From: Bifidobacterium sp. | GTDB lineage: Bacteria > Actinomycetota > Actinomycetes > Actinomycetales > Bifidobacteriaceae | DNA: 64,000 nucleotides | NCBI RefSeq assembly: GCF_022647885.1 | Contig: NZ_JALCLM010000001.1 | Location: 1,364,001 to 1,428,000, forward strand | Direction: 5' to 3' | Part shown: positions 47,558 through 55,749 of the stretch, piece by piece | How positions within the stretch are numbered: the first letter of the stretch is position 1 | How the letters are laid out: each line of letters begins with the position of its first letter | Notes under the pieces: generated by a model | What the model saw: only the letters and a program-made list of their open reading frames with translations | Databases searched by the model: none | What the model was told of the DNA's origin: nothing | Program-made: the position numbers and the translations under genes

Positions 47558-49171
47558 TCAGTTCTTGGTGTACTCGTTGTAGTACTTTTGCCAGAGTTTG
47601 ACGTTCTGTGTGAGTCCTACACTGTCAAGCTTCTTCACATAGGCATCCCAGTCGGCATCCACACCACCCTTTTGGATCCATGTGGCGGTCTTGGTCAATG
47701 CATAGTTCAATACAGCAGTGTTGTTATTAGTGATGGTTGTCTGATCATCCGAATCTGGACGAACGTAGATTGGCATGACATCCTTGGTCTGATCAACGTT
47801 GGCGAATGCCTTGGTGTAAGCAGAATCTGCTTCCTTCAAAGCCTCACTAGCCTGGTCATTTTTGACGGTTGCACTATCTGGAATCCAACCAGCAAAACGA
47901 TCAGCAGTCGCTTTGCATGGGTCTTTGGTGCTGGAATCGAAGCAACGATCGTTGACTGTGTAGGTGCTGTTGTCTGAGCTGGTAACGTCTTCAGGAATAT
48001 CACCGTAATACTGTTGGATTGAAACCTTTTCTCCGTAGAGTGCGTTAACCACCTTATAAATGGCTTCCTTGTTGGGTGCATCTTTGGAAACAGCGATGGC
48101 GTGGTTGGATAGCTCAGTCAAATCCTGTGAGGAATCCCAAGTGACATCGGAATCAGGGGTCGAAGCTGTTGCCTTGAGTGAAGGTAGTGCCACATATTGA
48201 TCCTTAAGTTTCTCAAAATCAGTAGTAGCCCAGCCAACTATCATGCCGCTCTTTGCAGTTTTGCCGTCGCTTACCGTATCAGCGGTTATGGCAGCGTCTT
48301 CTCGTGTTAGTGCATCTGCAGGAATGAGTCCTTGCTCCATCAAGGAGTGCAAATACTTGACAACACTCTTATATTCGTCGCTCTCAAGGAAGTTTCCGAC
48401 TTTGCCATCCTTCACGTAAATGCCTTGGAATGAGGGTGATGTGCCGGCGAAGCTAGTGGTGATTCCCATAGAATTCAGCAGTACAAAGGGATTCCAAAGT
48501 GAGAATCCTGTGGTGTCAATTCTGCGCATATTGAAGGGCACTTCATCCGCTTTGCCGTTGCCATTAGGATCTTGAGTCTTGAAAGCGGTGAGAACCTTGG
48601 TTAATTCATCCCAAGTTGTGGGCATTTGCAGACCGAGTTTGTCTAACCATGTCTTGTTGATGAACATGTGATTCGAGGAGACACGGTAGTTTTCTCCGCG
48701 GTCAGATGGCAAGACATAAACATGGCCTTCTTTGTCAGCAACCATCTTTTTGGCACTAGTCTGAGTGGCAAAGAATTTCTTGACATTGGGCATTTGGTTC
48801 AAATGCTTTGAAAGATCTTCAAAGTATGGATATTGTTCGCCGTCTGTCGGATCGAAGGTGAAAATTGAGACATCTGGAACATCACCCGAAGCCAAAACTG
48901 CGGATTTCTGTTGGCTCCAAGATGAGTCAGCGACATCATCCCATTTTATTGTGCAGTCGCAGGCTGTTTCGATGTCCTTCGTCCACCCCATGGTTTTCAT
49001 CGCTACATCAGTTGAATATCGTGTAATGAGAATCTTGACGATTGGTTTTCCATTGGCGTCAACTGTGGCCTCATCGCTGCCAGAACCTCCACACCCAGCA
49101 AGAACCATCGTTGATGCAAGCGCTGCAGCTGCTAGTGAGAGCAAGCGCCGTTTAGCACCTCGTCGTGCCAT
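47558..49171 (-). CDS. Lipoprotein solute-binding protein of oligosaccharide ABC transporter
   Basis: A 537-residue extracellular binding protein anchored by lipid: basic N-terminus, hydrophobic stretch, and lipobox VLAGC with the lipidated Cys27. It belongs to the large LplA/family 1-type binding proteins. ATG 49171 has AAAGGA at good spacing; upstream in-frame starts exist but are less convincing. It is first in the operon with two permeases, DUF624 and GH32, which implies fructo-oligosaccharides as ligands (inference). Two tandem operator-like sites lie about 140 bases upstream. Confidence 0.92.
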   Translation of the reverse strand: MARRGAKRRLLSLAAAALASTMVLAGCGGSGSDEATVDANGKPIVKILITRYSTDVAMKTMGWTKDIETACDCTIKWDDVADSSWSQQKSAVLASGDVPDVSIFTFDPTDGEQYPYFEDLSKHLNQMPNVKKFFATQTSAKKMVADKEGHVYVLPSDRGENYRVSSNHMFINKTWLDKLGLQMPTTWDELTKVLTAFKTQDPNGNGKADEVPFNMRRIDTTGFSLWNPFVLLNSMGITTSFAGTSPSFQGIYVKDGKVGNFLESDEYKSVVKYLHSLMEQGLIPADALTREDAAITADTVSDGKTAKSGMIVGWATTDFEKLKDQYVALPSLKATASTPDSDVTWDSSQDLTELSNHAIAVSKDAPNKEAIYKVVNALYGEKVSIQQYYGDIPEDVTSSDNSTYTVNDRCFDSSTKDPCKATADRFAGWIPDSATVKNDQASEALKEADSAYTKAFANVDQTKDVMPIYVRPDSDDQTTITNNNTAVLNYALTKTATWIQKGGVDADWDAYVKKLDSVGLTQNVKLWQKYYNEYTKN

Positions 49172-49309
49172 GATTTCCATCCTTTCATTCTGTTCTTCCC
49201 CAACGTGCCCCGTCGTTGGCGGCGCAAGAAGGTACCTCACATTCCAATACGGACCATGCAGATGAGTATCCGTTGCTTCTCTGCTGGAATGCTGACATCA
49301 AATTAACAC

Positions 49310-49337
49310 GTCAATCGATTTACGTCAAACGATTGAC
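49310..49337 (-). promoter_or_regulatory. Tandem LacI-type operator sites
   Basis: Two abutting 14-mers, GTCAATCGATTTAC (49310-49323) and GTCAAACGATTGAC (49324-49337), differ at three positions. The second is a 5-bp inverted repeat around a central ACGA and the pair also forms a larger dyad (GTCAATCG with CGATTGAC at the ends). This resembles LacI-family operators with central CG, upstream of the fructan transport operon. No LacI gene is in the window. Confidence 0.65.
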
Positions 49338-49370
49338 AGCGTTTCTTGAATGTTTGTTTCTATGAAGCTC

Positions 49371-49486
49371 CGTTTGTGTAGTAAATCCAGAATTATTTGT
49401 AATCAAGAGCTCCTAAGAAATGCTGTATTTCCAACAAAAGCCCGTTTACTAGCAATCTGCTGTCCCCCAAAATCCCTACACAAACG
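49371..49486. repeat. Palindromic intergenic element, copy A
   Basis: CGTTTGTGTAG (49371-49381) is repeated inverted at 49476-49486, about 94 bases apart. The outer arms match those of the element at 53428-53543, including AAATCCCTACACAAA. It lies between the fructan operon promoter and the TPP riboswitch; the rest of the 49172-49692 gap is accounted for by the operators and riboswitch. Confidence 0.6.
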
Positions 49487-49514
49487 CACATCCTTGCCCA
49501 GCGGTAGTGTAAAT

Positions 49515-49597
49515 CCCGACTCGGGGTGCCGCAAATAGTTGCTGCTGAGAAAAACCCGTCGAACCTGATACAGCTAGTACTGACGAAGGGATGTCAT
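49515..49597 (+). ncRNA. TPP (THI-box) riboswitch
   Basis: Conserved segments are in order: ACTCGGGGTGCC, GCTGAGA, the CCGTCGAACCTGATACAG region and ACTGACGAAGGGATGTC, matching the thiamine pyrophosphate-sensing aptamer. It lies about 95 bases upstream of tenA and should lower its expression when thiamine pyrophosphate is plentiful. Confidence 0.95.
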
Positions 49598-49692
49598 GTG
49601 ATGACTCTGCATAATCAATGCCCACTACGAAGTGTATTTACATATTGCGCTACCAAGGCTGTATGTAGTGAAAGTAGTAAGGGGCAACAACG

Positions 49693-50346
49693 ATGAATAC
49701 CACAGCATACGACGTACTTAAAGCTCAATGTTCACAGGAATGGGATAGTACGATTCACCATCGTTTCGTGAACGAGTTGGTATCTGACACCTTGCCTGAC
49801 GAGATATTGCGACATTACCTTATACAAGATTGGCAATTTTCTTACGATTTCTATTCACTACTGGGTGAGGCCATTGCTGCAGCAGATACAATGCCAGCCA
49901 AAGTACGCTTGGGCCAGCAGATGGGCTTTATCGCTAATGACGAGAATACCTATTTTCACGACCGCTTTGTACAGTTCCATGTGAGCGATGATGAACTAAC
50001 AGCGCCCGAACTCACTCCCTCTTCCAAGGGATTCCGCAAATTGTATCGGGATGCTGTTGACTCTCATTCTTATGCTCAAGCACTTGCGGTGCTGGTCGTT
50101 GCAGAATCTATCTATTTGGATTGGGCTGAGGAATCAACTGCGGGAGGAAGCAGGATGCCCGAAAAGGATCAACATATCGGCTGGATTGATGTGCATCGTG
50201 GCAATGATTTCTCTGCGTGGGTCCAGTTTCTTATTGATGAGTTCAATCGTGTTGCTGATCCTCAGGATTCTGAAGTTGCCCGTCATTTCACCGATGCCGT
50301 GCACTTTGAATTGGGGTTTTTCGATGACGCTTATATACACGAATAA
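49693..50346 (+). CDS. tenA: TenA-family thiamine-salvage protein
   Basis: A 217-residue all-helical TENA/THI-4 protein (LIQDWQFSYDFYSLLGEAI, FHDRFVQF, HFTDAVHFELGFFDDA). The only Cys is at residue 13, so the catalytic Cys in the middle of classical thiaminase II TenA is missing (around AVLVVAESIYLDWAEE). This resembles the TenA_E group, implicated in pyrimidine salvage from degraded thiamine. The TPP riboswitch upstream supports a thiamine role. The gene stands alone; no other thi genes are near. Confidence 0.88.
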   Translation: MNTTAYDVLKAQCSQEWDSTIHHRFVNELVSDTLPDEILRHYLIQDWQFSYDFYSLLGEAIAAADTMPAKVRLGQQMGFIANDENTYFHDRFVQFHVSDDELTAPELTPSSKGFRKLYRDAVDSHSYAQALAVLVVAESIYLDWAEESTAGGSRMPEKDQHIGWIDVHRGNDFSAWVQFLIDEFNRVADPQDSEVARHFTDAVHFELGFFDDAYIHE

Positions 50347-50393
50347 ACCCTGATGTTGTCGATAACGGAATGATGACGTCAACGATGTGTAAG

Positions 50394-50425
50394 GGCTGGG
50401 ATATATGTGAGGAACTATCTCAGCC
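50394..50425 (+). terminator. Possible terminator of tenA
   Basis: GGCTGGGATA (50394-50403) pairs with TATCTCAGCC (50416-50425), with one G-T pair, 47 bases after the tenA stop. The rest of the gap to 50644 shows no gene. Confidence 0.5.
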
Positions 50426-50644
50426 TGTACGCATTTTCCTAGGCAATAATTCTTGGCAATATACACCAACTGCGGATCAGTATTGCTCTCGTCCTTCCTC
50501 TTTTCAAGGTCACTGGTAGCGACTGTATGTTCTTCTAAACTCATTCATATGGATGCACCACTATCATGACGTGGTATATATGGCAGTTGGGCTATGTAGT
50601 GAATGTGTTAAGGCAATGTGCCGTGACCAGTAGGGATTGATGCT

Positions 50645-51970
50645 ATGAACGATTCTTTTGCAATATGCAACGTAAATATTATTAGCGAAGATGCTCAAGA
50701 TGGTCTGCTGCGAGGGTATAACGTCGTCGTCGGTACTAACGGTACGATTACGGCGGTTGGTCCGAAACAACACACTGTAGTTCCACAGAACTGCCATCGA
50801 CTAGATGGTAGCGGAAAATATTTGCTTCCCGGATTAATCAATGCGCATGTCCATCTCTTTTCAGAAGGCAAACCCTTGCCTGAATTGTTGACAGGCCCTA
50901 CATTTCAACGAGCAGTCAGCTCTGTGCTTCATAGCCCAATCGGGACTCTACTATCAAAGCACCGAGCAAAGCTCAATGCACGAACCTTGTTGCTCTCGGG
51001 AGTAACTACATTCCGTACCGTGGGAGATGTGGGTTATGAAGCGGTCGCTCTGCAGCAGCAAATTGATAAGGGCAAGGAACTCGGATCAAGAATGTTGGCT
51101 TCAGGACCCCTTCTCGCTATTACAGGCGGGCATGGCAGCCCTCAGATAGCGCTGATCGGTGATTCCCCCTCACAGAACAGGAAGAACGCTCGCATCAATA
51201 TCATGCATGGCGTAACTGCAATCAAAATCGCAGCCACTGGTGGTGTCACGGATGCTAGACGAATAGGTGATGCCGGTCGCCCCCAGATGAGCGAAGAAGA
51301 GATGGCGGCAATATGTGTAGAAGCGCATCATGCTGGTCTTTTAGTTGCGGCGCATGCTCAAAGTCCATTGGGAGTAACAATGGCTTTACGCGCTGGTGTG
51401 GATACGATTGAGCATGGTTGTGCGATGAACGATGAGATTGTTGACCTCTTTCAGAACAATCCCCTCTCGTTACGTGGCTGGTCAGCGCTGATCCCGACAT
51501 TATCTGCGGCGTTGCCTCTTGTGAAGATCAGCCAAGATATCACTGGCGTAAGTGACATTGTTGTAGCGAATGCGCATATTGCGGTTGATGAAATGGTTCA
51601 AGGAATTCATGACGCACGGGCTAACGGCATTTCCATTGGTATGGGCACAGATACCGCTATGACATTCGTAACCCAATACAACACCTGGCGTGAACTTGCA
51701 CTACTGAATAGATTCGGTGGTCTCAGCCCGATTGAGGCAATTCATGCAGCGACTCAAGAAAATGCGAAAATTCTAGGATTTGAACAGGTCACAGGAAAGA
51801 TTGAAAAGGGTTTCTCTGCCGATATGCTTCTTCTAGAGGACAACCCGCTGCAGTCGTGGAATAGCTTTAAACATCCGGAACTAGTTATTGCGCGAGGCAA
51901 AGTTCTGATGAATCCACACGTTACGCGCTTTAGCGATATTGACCAGCAGCTCGACAATATGCAGCAATGA
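50645..51970 (+). CDS. Metal-dependent amidohydrolase (Xaa-Pro dipeptidase/imidazolonepropionase-like)
   Basis: A 441-residue amidohydrolase-superfamily enzyme. Metal ligands are visible: H68 and H70 (NAHVHLF), the probable carboxylated K194 (TAIKIAATGG), H237 (AAHAQS), H257 (IEHG) and D336 (GTDTA). The C-terminal strand DMLLLEDNPLQ is typical of prolidase-like members. Substrate is unknown; relatives split N-acyl or prolyl dipeptides or cyclic amides. ATG 50645 is chosen though its ribosome binding site is weak. It is followed by tRNA genes on the other strand. Confidence 0.87.
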   Translation: MNDSFAICNVNIISEDAQDGLLRGYNVVVGTNGTITAVGPKQHTVVPQNCHRLDGSGKYLLPGLINAHVHLFSEGKPLPELLTGPTFQRAVSSVLHSPIGTLLSKHRAKLNARTLLLSGVTTFRTVGDVGYEAVALQQQIDKGKELGSRMLASGPLLAITGGHGSPQIALIGDSPSQNRKNARINIMHGVTAIKIAATGGVTDARRIGDAGRPQMSEEEMAAICVEAHHAGLLVAAHAQSPLGVTMALRAGVDTIEHGCAMNDEIVDLFQNNPLSLRGWSALIPTLSAALPLVKISQDITGVSDIVVANAHIAVDEMVQGIHDARANGISIGMGTDTAMTFVTQYNTWRELALLNRFGGLSPIEAIHAATQENAKILGFEQVTGKIEKGFSADMLLLEDNPLQSWNSFKHPELVIARGKVLMNPHVTRFSDIDQQLDNMQQ

Positions 51971-52030
51971 GTAGTAAGGCGTAAGGAAGATTGTAAACAT
52001 AATAGAAAACCGAAGAGGGGAACAATACTG

Positions 52031-52103
52031 TGGGCGATGCAGGAATCGAACCTGCGACCCCTTCGGTGTGAACGAAGTGCGCTAGCCGCTGCGCCAATCG
52101 CCC
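52031..52103 (-). tRNA. tRNA-Val (CAC)
   Basis: Cloverleaf on the minus strand. Acceptor GGGCGAT pairs with ATCGCCC; anticodon stem CTTCG/CGAAG holds loop TTCACAC (anticodon CAC). No CCA encoded. Last of a four-tRNA transcript. Confidence 0.95.
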
Positions 52104-52131
52104 GAGTTTGGGTAAGGACTCGGTGTCCTTG

Positions 52132-52203
52132 TGGGCGATACTGGGATCGAACCAGTGACCCCTTCCGTGTCAGGGAAGTGCGCTACCGCTGCGCCAACCG
52201 CCC
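52132..52203 (-). tRNA. tRNA-Val (GAC)
   Basis: Minus strand. Acceptor GGGCGGT pairs with ATCGCCC through one G-T pair; anticodon stem CTTCC/GGAAG holds loop CTGACAC (anticodon GAC). Very similar to the neighbouring tRNA-Val, suggesting duplication followed by anticodon change. Confidence 0.95.
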
Positions 52204-52223
52204 GGTAAAGTCTTACGACTTCG

Positions 52224-52294
52224 AGGTGGGTACGAGAGTCGAACTCGTCTAAACGGCTTTGCAGGCCGCTGCCTAACCGCTTGGCTAACCCACC
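52224..52294 (-). tRNA. tRNA-Cys (GCA)
   Basis: Minus strand. Acceptor GGTGGGT pairs with ACCCACC; anticodon loop CTGCAAA gives anticodon GCA; discriminator base is U, as expected for tRNA-Cys. Confidence 0.95.
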
Positions 52295-52320
52295 GTGACT
52301 GGTCTATGTCTCGGACCTCG

Positions 52321-52393
52321 AGCGGGCAACGGGACTCGAACCCGCGGTCTCGACCTTGGCAAGGTCGCGCTTTACCAACTAAGCTATGCCCGC
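52321..52393 (-). tRNA. tRNA-Gly (GCC)
   Basis: Minus strand. Acceptor GCGGGCA pairs with TGCCCGC; anticodon stem CGACC/GGTCG holds loop TTGCCAA (anticodon GCC); discriminator base is U. First in the Gly-Cys-Val-Val cluster. Confidence 0.95.
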
Positions 52394-52474
52394 ATCACTG
52401 CACCTCATGCCCAGAAGCTTACCTCCAAGCACGAGTCACTACTATAACTACATGGTTGGCATTACGCAAATTGC

Positions 52475-53419
52475 GTGTCTTATCAGCGAGTCTCAATACA
52501 TCAAGGAGTGTTCTCGCTTGGAAAAATCTTCAATCCTCAACAATTAGCAGCTACTCTAAGACCTGTGAGTGAAGAAGCACTGCAATCCCAAAACGTATTA
52601 ATCGCGGCGTTTGAGGGCTGGAATGATGCATGCCAGGCAGCGACTAATGTACTGCGCCATCTTATTGACGCATACGATTCGCGCGAAGTGGCTCGTATCA
52701 ACTGTGATGGTTTCTACGACTATCAGATTTCACGCCCGATGATGTGCCATGTTCAAGGCCAACGGCGCCTTGTTTGGCCTGAAACAGTTTTCTATGAAAT
52801 CACCATCGATGCGCATCACAAGATTTTTGCACAAATGGCTCCTGAACCTAACTACAGGTGGAAGGAGTACTGCATACGCAGCATGCATATTGCTGAAGAA
52901 TGCGACATCGATACGATTGTGACTCTTGGGTCAATGTATGCTGACTGTCCTCACACCCGTCCTCTACCAGTTGAATCGTATAGTGACGACTGTGGCTGTG
53001 ACAATGGAGACGAACACTGTGGTCCAATTGGCATTCCAACTGTGTTAGATACCTTAGCTGAAGAAAATGGCTTTGCTACGGAACCAATTTGGATTTCTGT
53101 ACCTCAGTATCTCGGTAGTGATGAATGTGCACAAGGGACCCTGCAACTGTTAAGAACACTCTCAGATCTTTTGGGCGTGCCTCTCAAAGAGGGTGATTTG
53201 CAAGAACGAGCAGATCGTTGGAAAGCGCAGGCAGAGGTATTAATCCGCTGCAACGACGATTTATCTGATTATGTGCATCGGCTGGAACGAGAATATGATT
53301 TTGAGCATAAAGTTCGTGAGCAGGCAGAACTCTCTACTATGAATGTTGGAGACATTATCGCCGAGGCTGAATCCTTCCTCCAAGAGCCAGGTTCAGGTAG
53401 CTCTTCAGATAATTCCTAG
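52475..53419 (+). CDS. PAC2-family protein
   Basis: A protein of up to 314 residues with the PAC2 fold (VLIAAFEGWNDACQAATNVL, ETVFYEITID, VTLGSMYADCPHTRP). The family includes archaeal and eukaryotic proteasome assembly chaperones; actinobacterial members have unknown roles. The first start is GTG at 52475; homology begins near VSEEALQSQN, so GTG 52565 is a good alternative, and neither has a clear ribosome binding site. A possible TTG start preceded by AAGGAG is in another frame. It has no operon partner. Confidence 0.8.
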   Translation: MSYQRVSIHQGVFSLGKIFNPQQLAATLRPVSEEALQSQNVLIAAFEGWNDACQAATNVLRHLIDAYDSREVARINCDGFYDYQISRPMMCHVQGQRRLVWPETVFYEITIDAHHKIFAQMAPEPNYRWKEYCIRSMHIAEECDIDTIVTLGSMYADCPHTRPLPVESYSDDCGCDNGDEHCGPIGIPTVLDTLAEENGFATEPIWISVPQYLGSDECAQGTLQLLRTLSDLLGVPLKEGDLQERADRWKAQAEVLIRCNDDLSDYVHRLEREYDFEHKVREQAELSTMNVGDIIAEAESFLQEPGSGSSSDNS

Positions 53420-53427
53420 AGTCTTAG

Positions 53428-53543
53428 CGCTTGTGTAGGGATTTCTCTCTACATTACCTAATGTGGGATTGACGGAACATTGAAATTCCGCCAATCCCGC
53501 ATATGCTGGAGTGCAGGCATACATAGAAATCCCTACACAAATG
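53428..53543. repeat. Palindromic intergenic element, copy B
   Basis: TTGTGTAGGGATTTCT (53431-53446) is repeated inverted at 53525-53540, a perfect 16-bp outer stem. Inside it, 53463-53477 and 53486-53500 form a second near-perfect stem. Outer arms resemble those of the element at 49371-49486. It lies between the PAC2 gene and uppP, which converge, so it may end both transcripts. Confidence 0.7.
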
Positions 53544-53569
53544 TGTATCTGCCCCTTATCGAGGGTTGT

Positions 53570-54442
53570 TTAAGCGACAGAACCTGCAAGTGGTGCGAGC
53601 ACCCCTGTGATGAGCAGCAGTGCAACGATAACTGCAAGTGCTATACGGTAAATGGCGAAGCCTTTATATGAAAATGTGGAAACGATTTTTAAGAAAGCGA
53701 TAATTACTAAATACCCGACTACAAAGCTCACCAGTGTTGCACAGATAGTCGCTCCCCATCCTGGGAATCCTGCAGCACTACTGGCATCGCCCAAGGATTT
53801 TACGGTTTCCAGAATTCCTGCACCGAACACGGCAGGAATAGCCATTAAGAAGCTAATTCTCGCAGCATCCTCTCGGGTATATCCTAATGCTCGACCAAAA
53901 GTAATTGTTCCACCTGAGCGGGAAACACCAGGTACTAGAGCGAGCATTTGTCCAACACCGAAAATTGCTGCATCTTTAAGAGTCATTTCTGCAATCGTCT
54001 TTGATTGTTTACTCCTGGCGTCAAAAAACCACAGGAGCAAGCCAAAAACAATCAGCATCAATACGGTGATCCAAAGGTTGCGTAAACTGCTCTCAATGCT
54101 CTTCTGGAATAGCACTCCTGCTATCACGATAGGCAACGTTCCAACGATAATAAACCATCCGAGTGATGCATCTTTATCGTCTGCGCCAAGTCTCTTGGAC
54201 ATTTCTGCACCATCTTTGCCGCGCAAACACATAAACCAATGGCTAAGAATTCGAGCAATGTCATGGCGGAAATAGAGCAATACAGCACTTTCAGTACCAA
54301 GTTGGATGATTGCTGTAAATGCCGCTCCTGGATCTTGTCCAAGTAAAGCCCCTGCTATACGTATATGCGCACTTGAAGAAACAGGCAGAAATTCGGTGAG
54401 ACCCTGAATGATTCCCATTAGTATCGCTTCGAAGAAATTCAT
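53570..54442 (-). CDS. uppP: Undecaprenyl-diphosphatase (BacA/UppP)
   Basis: Recycles the lipid carrier for peptidoglycan by dephosphorylating undecaprenyl diphosphate. The 290-residue multi-pass membrane protein shows both signatures, QGLTEFLPVSSSAHI near the N-terminus and PGVSRSGGTITFGRALG. High-level BacA can give bacitracin tolerance. Promoter in the 185-base gap shared with the divergent kinase-like gene. Confidence 0.96.
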   Translation of the reverse strand: MNFFEAILMGIIQGLTEFLPVSSSAHIRIAGALLGQDPGAAFTAIIQLGTESAVLLYFRHDIARILSHWFMCLRGKDGAEMSKRLGADDKDASLGWFIIVGTLPIVIAGVLFQKSIESSLRNLWITVLMLIVFGLLLWFFDARSKQSKTIAEMTLKDAAIFGVGQMLALVPGVSRSGGTITFGRALGYTREDAARISFLMAIPAVFGAGILETVKSLGDASSAAGFPGWGATICATLVSFVVGYLVIIAFLKIVSTFSYKGFAIYRIALAVIVALLLITGVLAPLAGSVA

Positions 54443-54639
54443 AAACCCTCGTATTACTCATGTGTTTAACACAGATGTTGTTATCTGCGCATGCATAACC
54501 TTCATTAGAGTAGCGAAATTCCAGGAACTTTGGCGTATCGACCGGCTTGTCGCGCAGAATGCCCACAATGGGTAAGTGCTACAACACAGCAGAATAGTCA
54601 AACAACTGCTCTGGCTCCGCAGTTGAGTTGGGAGATGTT

Positions 54640-55434
54640 ATGGAACAGTACAGGAAATCCAGGGCTCACTCCCCTCACGGGTTCTTTGAGTGTGAGGGCC
54701 GTGGCCTGAAATGGTTGCGTGAAGCCTATGGGCATGGTGGTCCACGTGTGGTCGAAGTTTTCGGTTGGGGTGACGATTACCTTGATATTGAGCGTGTCAA
54801 TTCCTCATCTCCTACGCCTAAGGCTGCATATGATTTTGGGGCAGCTTTAGCGCATCTACACGATTTTGGCGCGGACTATTTTGGTGAGGCACCAGCAGGA
54901 TATTCTGGTACTTGTTACTTTGGTCCTTTGCAAGATCCTGTTCCTATGGATACTGGCAATTGGACAACTGCTGAAGAATACTTCGCTCAAGGTCGTTTAC
55001 TGCCGATGGTGGAGCTAGGTATCCAGCGTGGGTCTCTTAATCAGTCTGACATGAGCATGACGCAAGACATCGTATCTGCATTGCCTGAGTTGCTAGGCCC
55101 AGCAGCCTCAGATTCGCCTGCACGTATACATGGTGATTTATGGAGCGGCAACGTCATGTGGACTGCCGATCAGGGTCGTAGTGAAGCTGTGCTCATCGAT
55201 CCAGCTGCACATGGTGGGCATCGAGAAGAAGATCTAGCCATGCTGCACCTTTTCGGTATGTCATATCTCTCTAACATCATCGATGGCTATCAGTCCGTCC
55301 ACCAACTTGCTCAGGGATTTGCAGATAGATACACTCTCTGGCAGCTTTATCCGATTGCAGGTCATTGTGTCTTCTTCGGTGGTGGCTATGTCAGCGAATA
55401 CCGTTCAATGTGCCGCTCACTGCTGAGGCGTTAA
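54640..55434 (+). CDS. Fructosamine kinase family protein
   Basis: A 264-residue protein-kinase-fold phosphotransferase related to fructosamine-3-kinase and aminoglycoside phosphotransferases. The catalytic loop is HGDLWSGNVMW and the metal-binding segment IDPAAHGGHREEDLAM; N-terminal ATP-binding parts are less clear. ATG 54640 follows GGAG at five bases; TTG 54628 is a longer frame. In bacteria such enzymes phosphorylate glycated amines or ribulosamines for deglycation. It is divergent from uppP and followed by a hairpin at its stop. Confidence 0.88.
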   Translation: MEQYRKSRAHSPHGFFECEGRGLKWLREAYGHGGPRVVEVFGWGDDYLDIERVNSSSPTPKAAYDFGAALAHLHDFGADYFGEAPAGYSGTCYFGPLQDPVPMDTGNWTTAEEYFAQGRLLPMVELGIQRGSLNQSDMSMTQDIVSALPELLGPAASDSPARIHGDLWSGNVMWTADQGRSEAVLIDPAAHGGHREEDLAMLHLFGMSYLSNIIDGYQSVHQLAQGFADRYTLWQLYPIAGHCVFFGGGYVSEYRSMCRSLLRR

Positions 55435-55435
55435 G

Positions 55436-55458
55436 CGTACAGCACTGTGTGCTGTACG
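55436..55458 (+). terminator. Terminator of the fructosamine kinase gene
   Basis: CGTACAGCAC (55436-55445) and GTGCTGTACG (55449-55458) pair exactly around a 3-base loop right after the stop codon. Confidence 0.65.
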
Positions 55459-55470
55459 TAGACTCGGTGA

Positions 55471-55628
55471 GCAGCCGCAAAGGCTGCGCGAAGGTAATCG
55501 CTTCGGCGATTACAAAGGCTGCGAAGAAGCGCGCAGCGCTTGCCACACGTCGCAACCACCCAACGTACATTTCTATAGTTTTAAGCAATTTCTATAGTTT
55601 TAAGCGAAGTGAGCCACCGCAAAGGCAA
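55471..55628. repeat. Hairpin and direct-repeat patch
   Basis: The 315-base gap between the fructosamine kinase gene and dnaJ holds GCAGCC/GGCTGC (55471-55487), a GTAATCGC/GCGATTAC hairpin with a TTCG loop (55494-55513), and an 18-bp direct repeat, 55569-55586 and 55588-55605, one base apart. Two similar strings, TGAGCAGCCGCAAAGGC (near 55468) and TGAGCCACCGCAAAGGC (near 55609), flank it. I see no gene in it. Confidence 0.6.
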
Positions 55629-55650
55629 CCATCTGCTAAGCCTTGAAAGT

Positions 55651-55706
55651 GTGCCATGCAGCACGAGAAGACAGCAAATCAGCATGCTTCTCGTGCTGCT
55701 TGGCAC
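55651..55706 (-). terminator. Terminator of dnaJ
   Basis: Arms 55651-55670 and 55687-55706 pair over 19 of 20 positions, with a 16-base loop, 43 bases past the dnaJ stop codon on the minus strand. Confidence 0.75.
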
Positions 55707-55749
55707 AGTTGCTGCGGAGAGACCCGACTGCGCCGTCTATCTCGAACGC

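Noticed and set aside
52518-52560. TTG start with AAGGAG for the PAC2 gene
   Set aside because: The TTG is not in the PAC2 frame.
53652-54275. Plus-strand 207-codon open frame antisense to uppP
   Set aside because: uppP on the opposite strand has both family signatures; the frame gives a low-complexity Pro/Ser-rich peptide with no homology I recognise.
55365-55646. Plus-strand open frame after the fructosamine kinase gene
   Set aside because: It overlaps the kinase end and runs through hairpins and direct repeats; no start signal and no recognisable protein.
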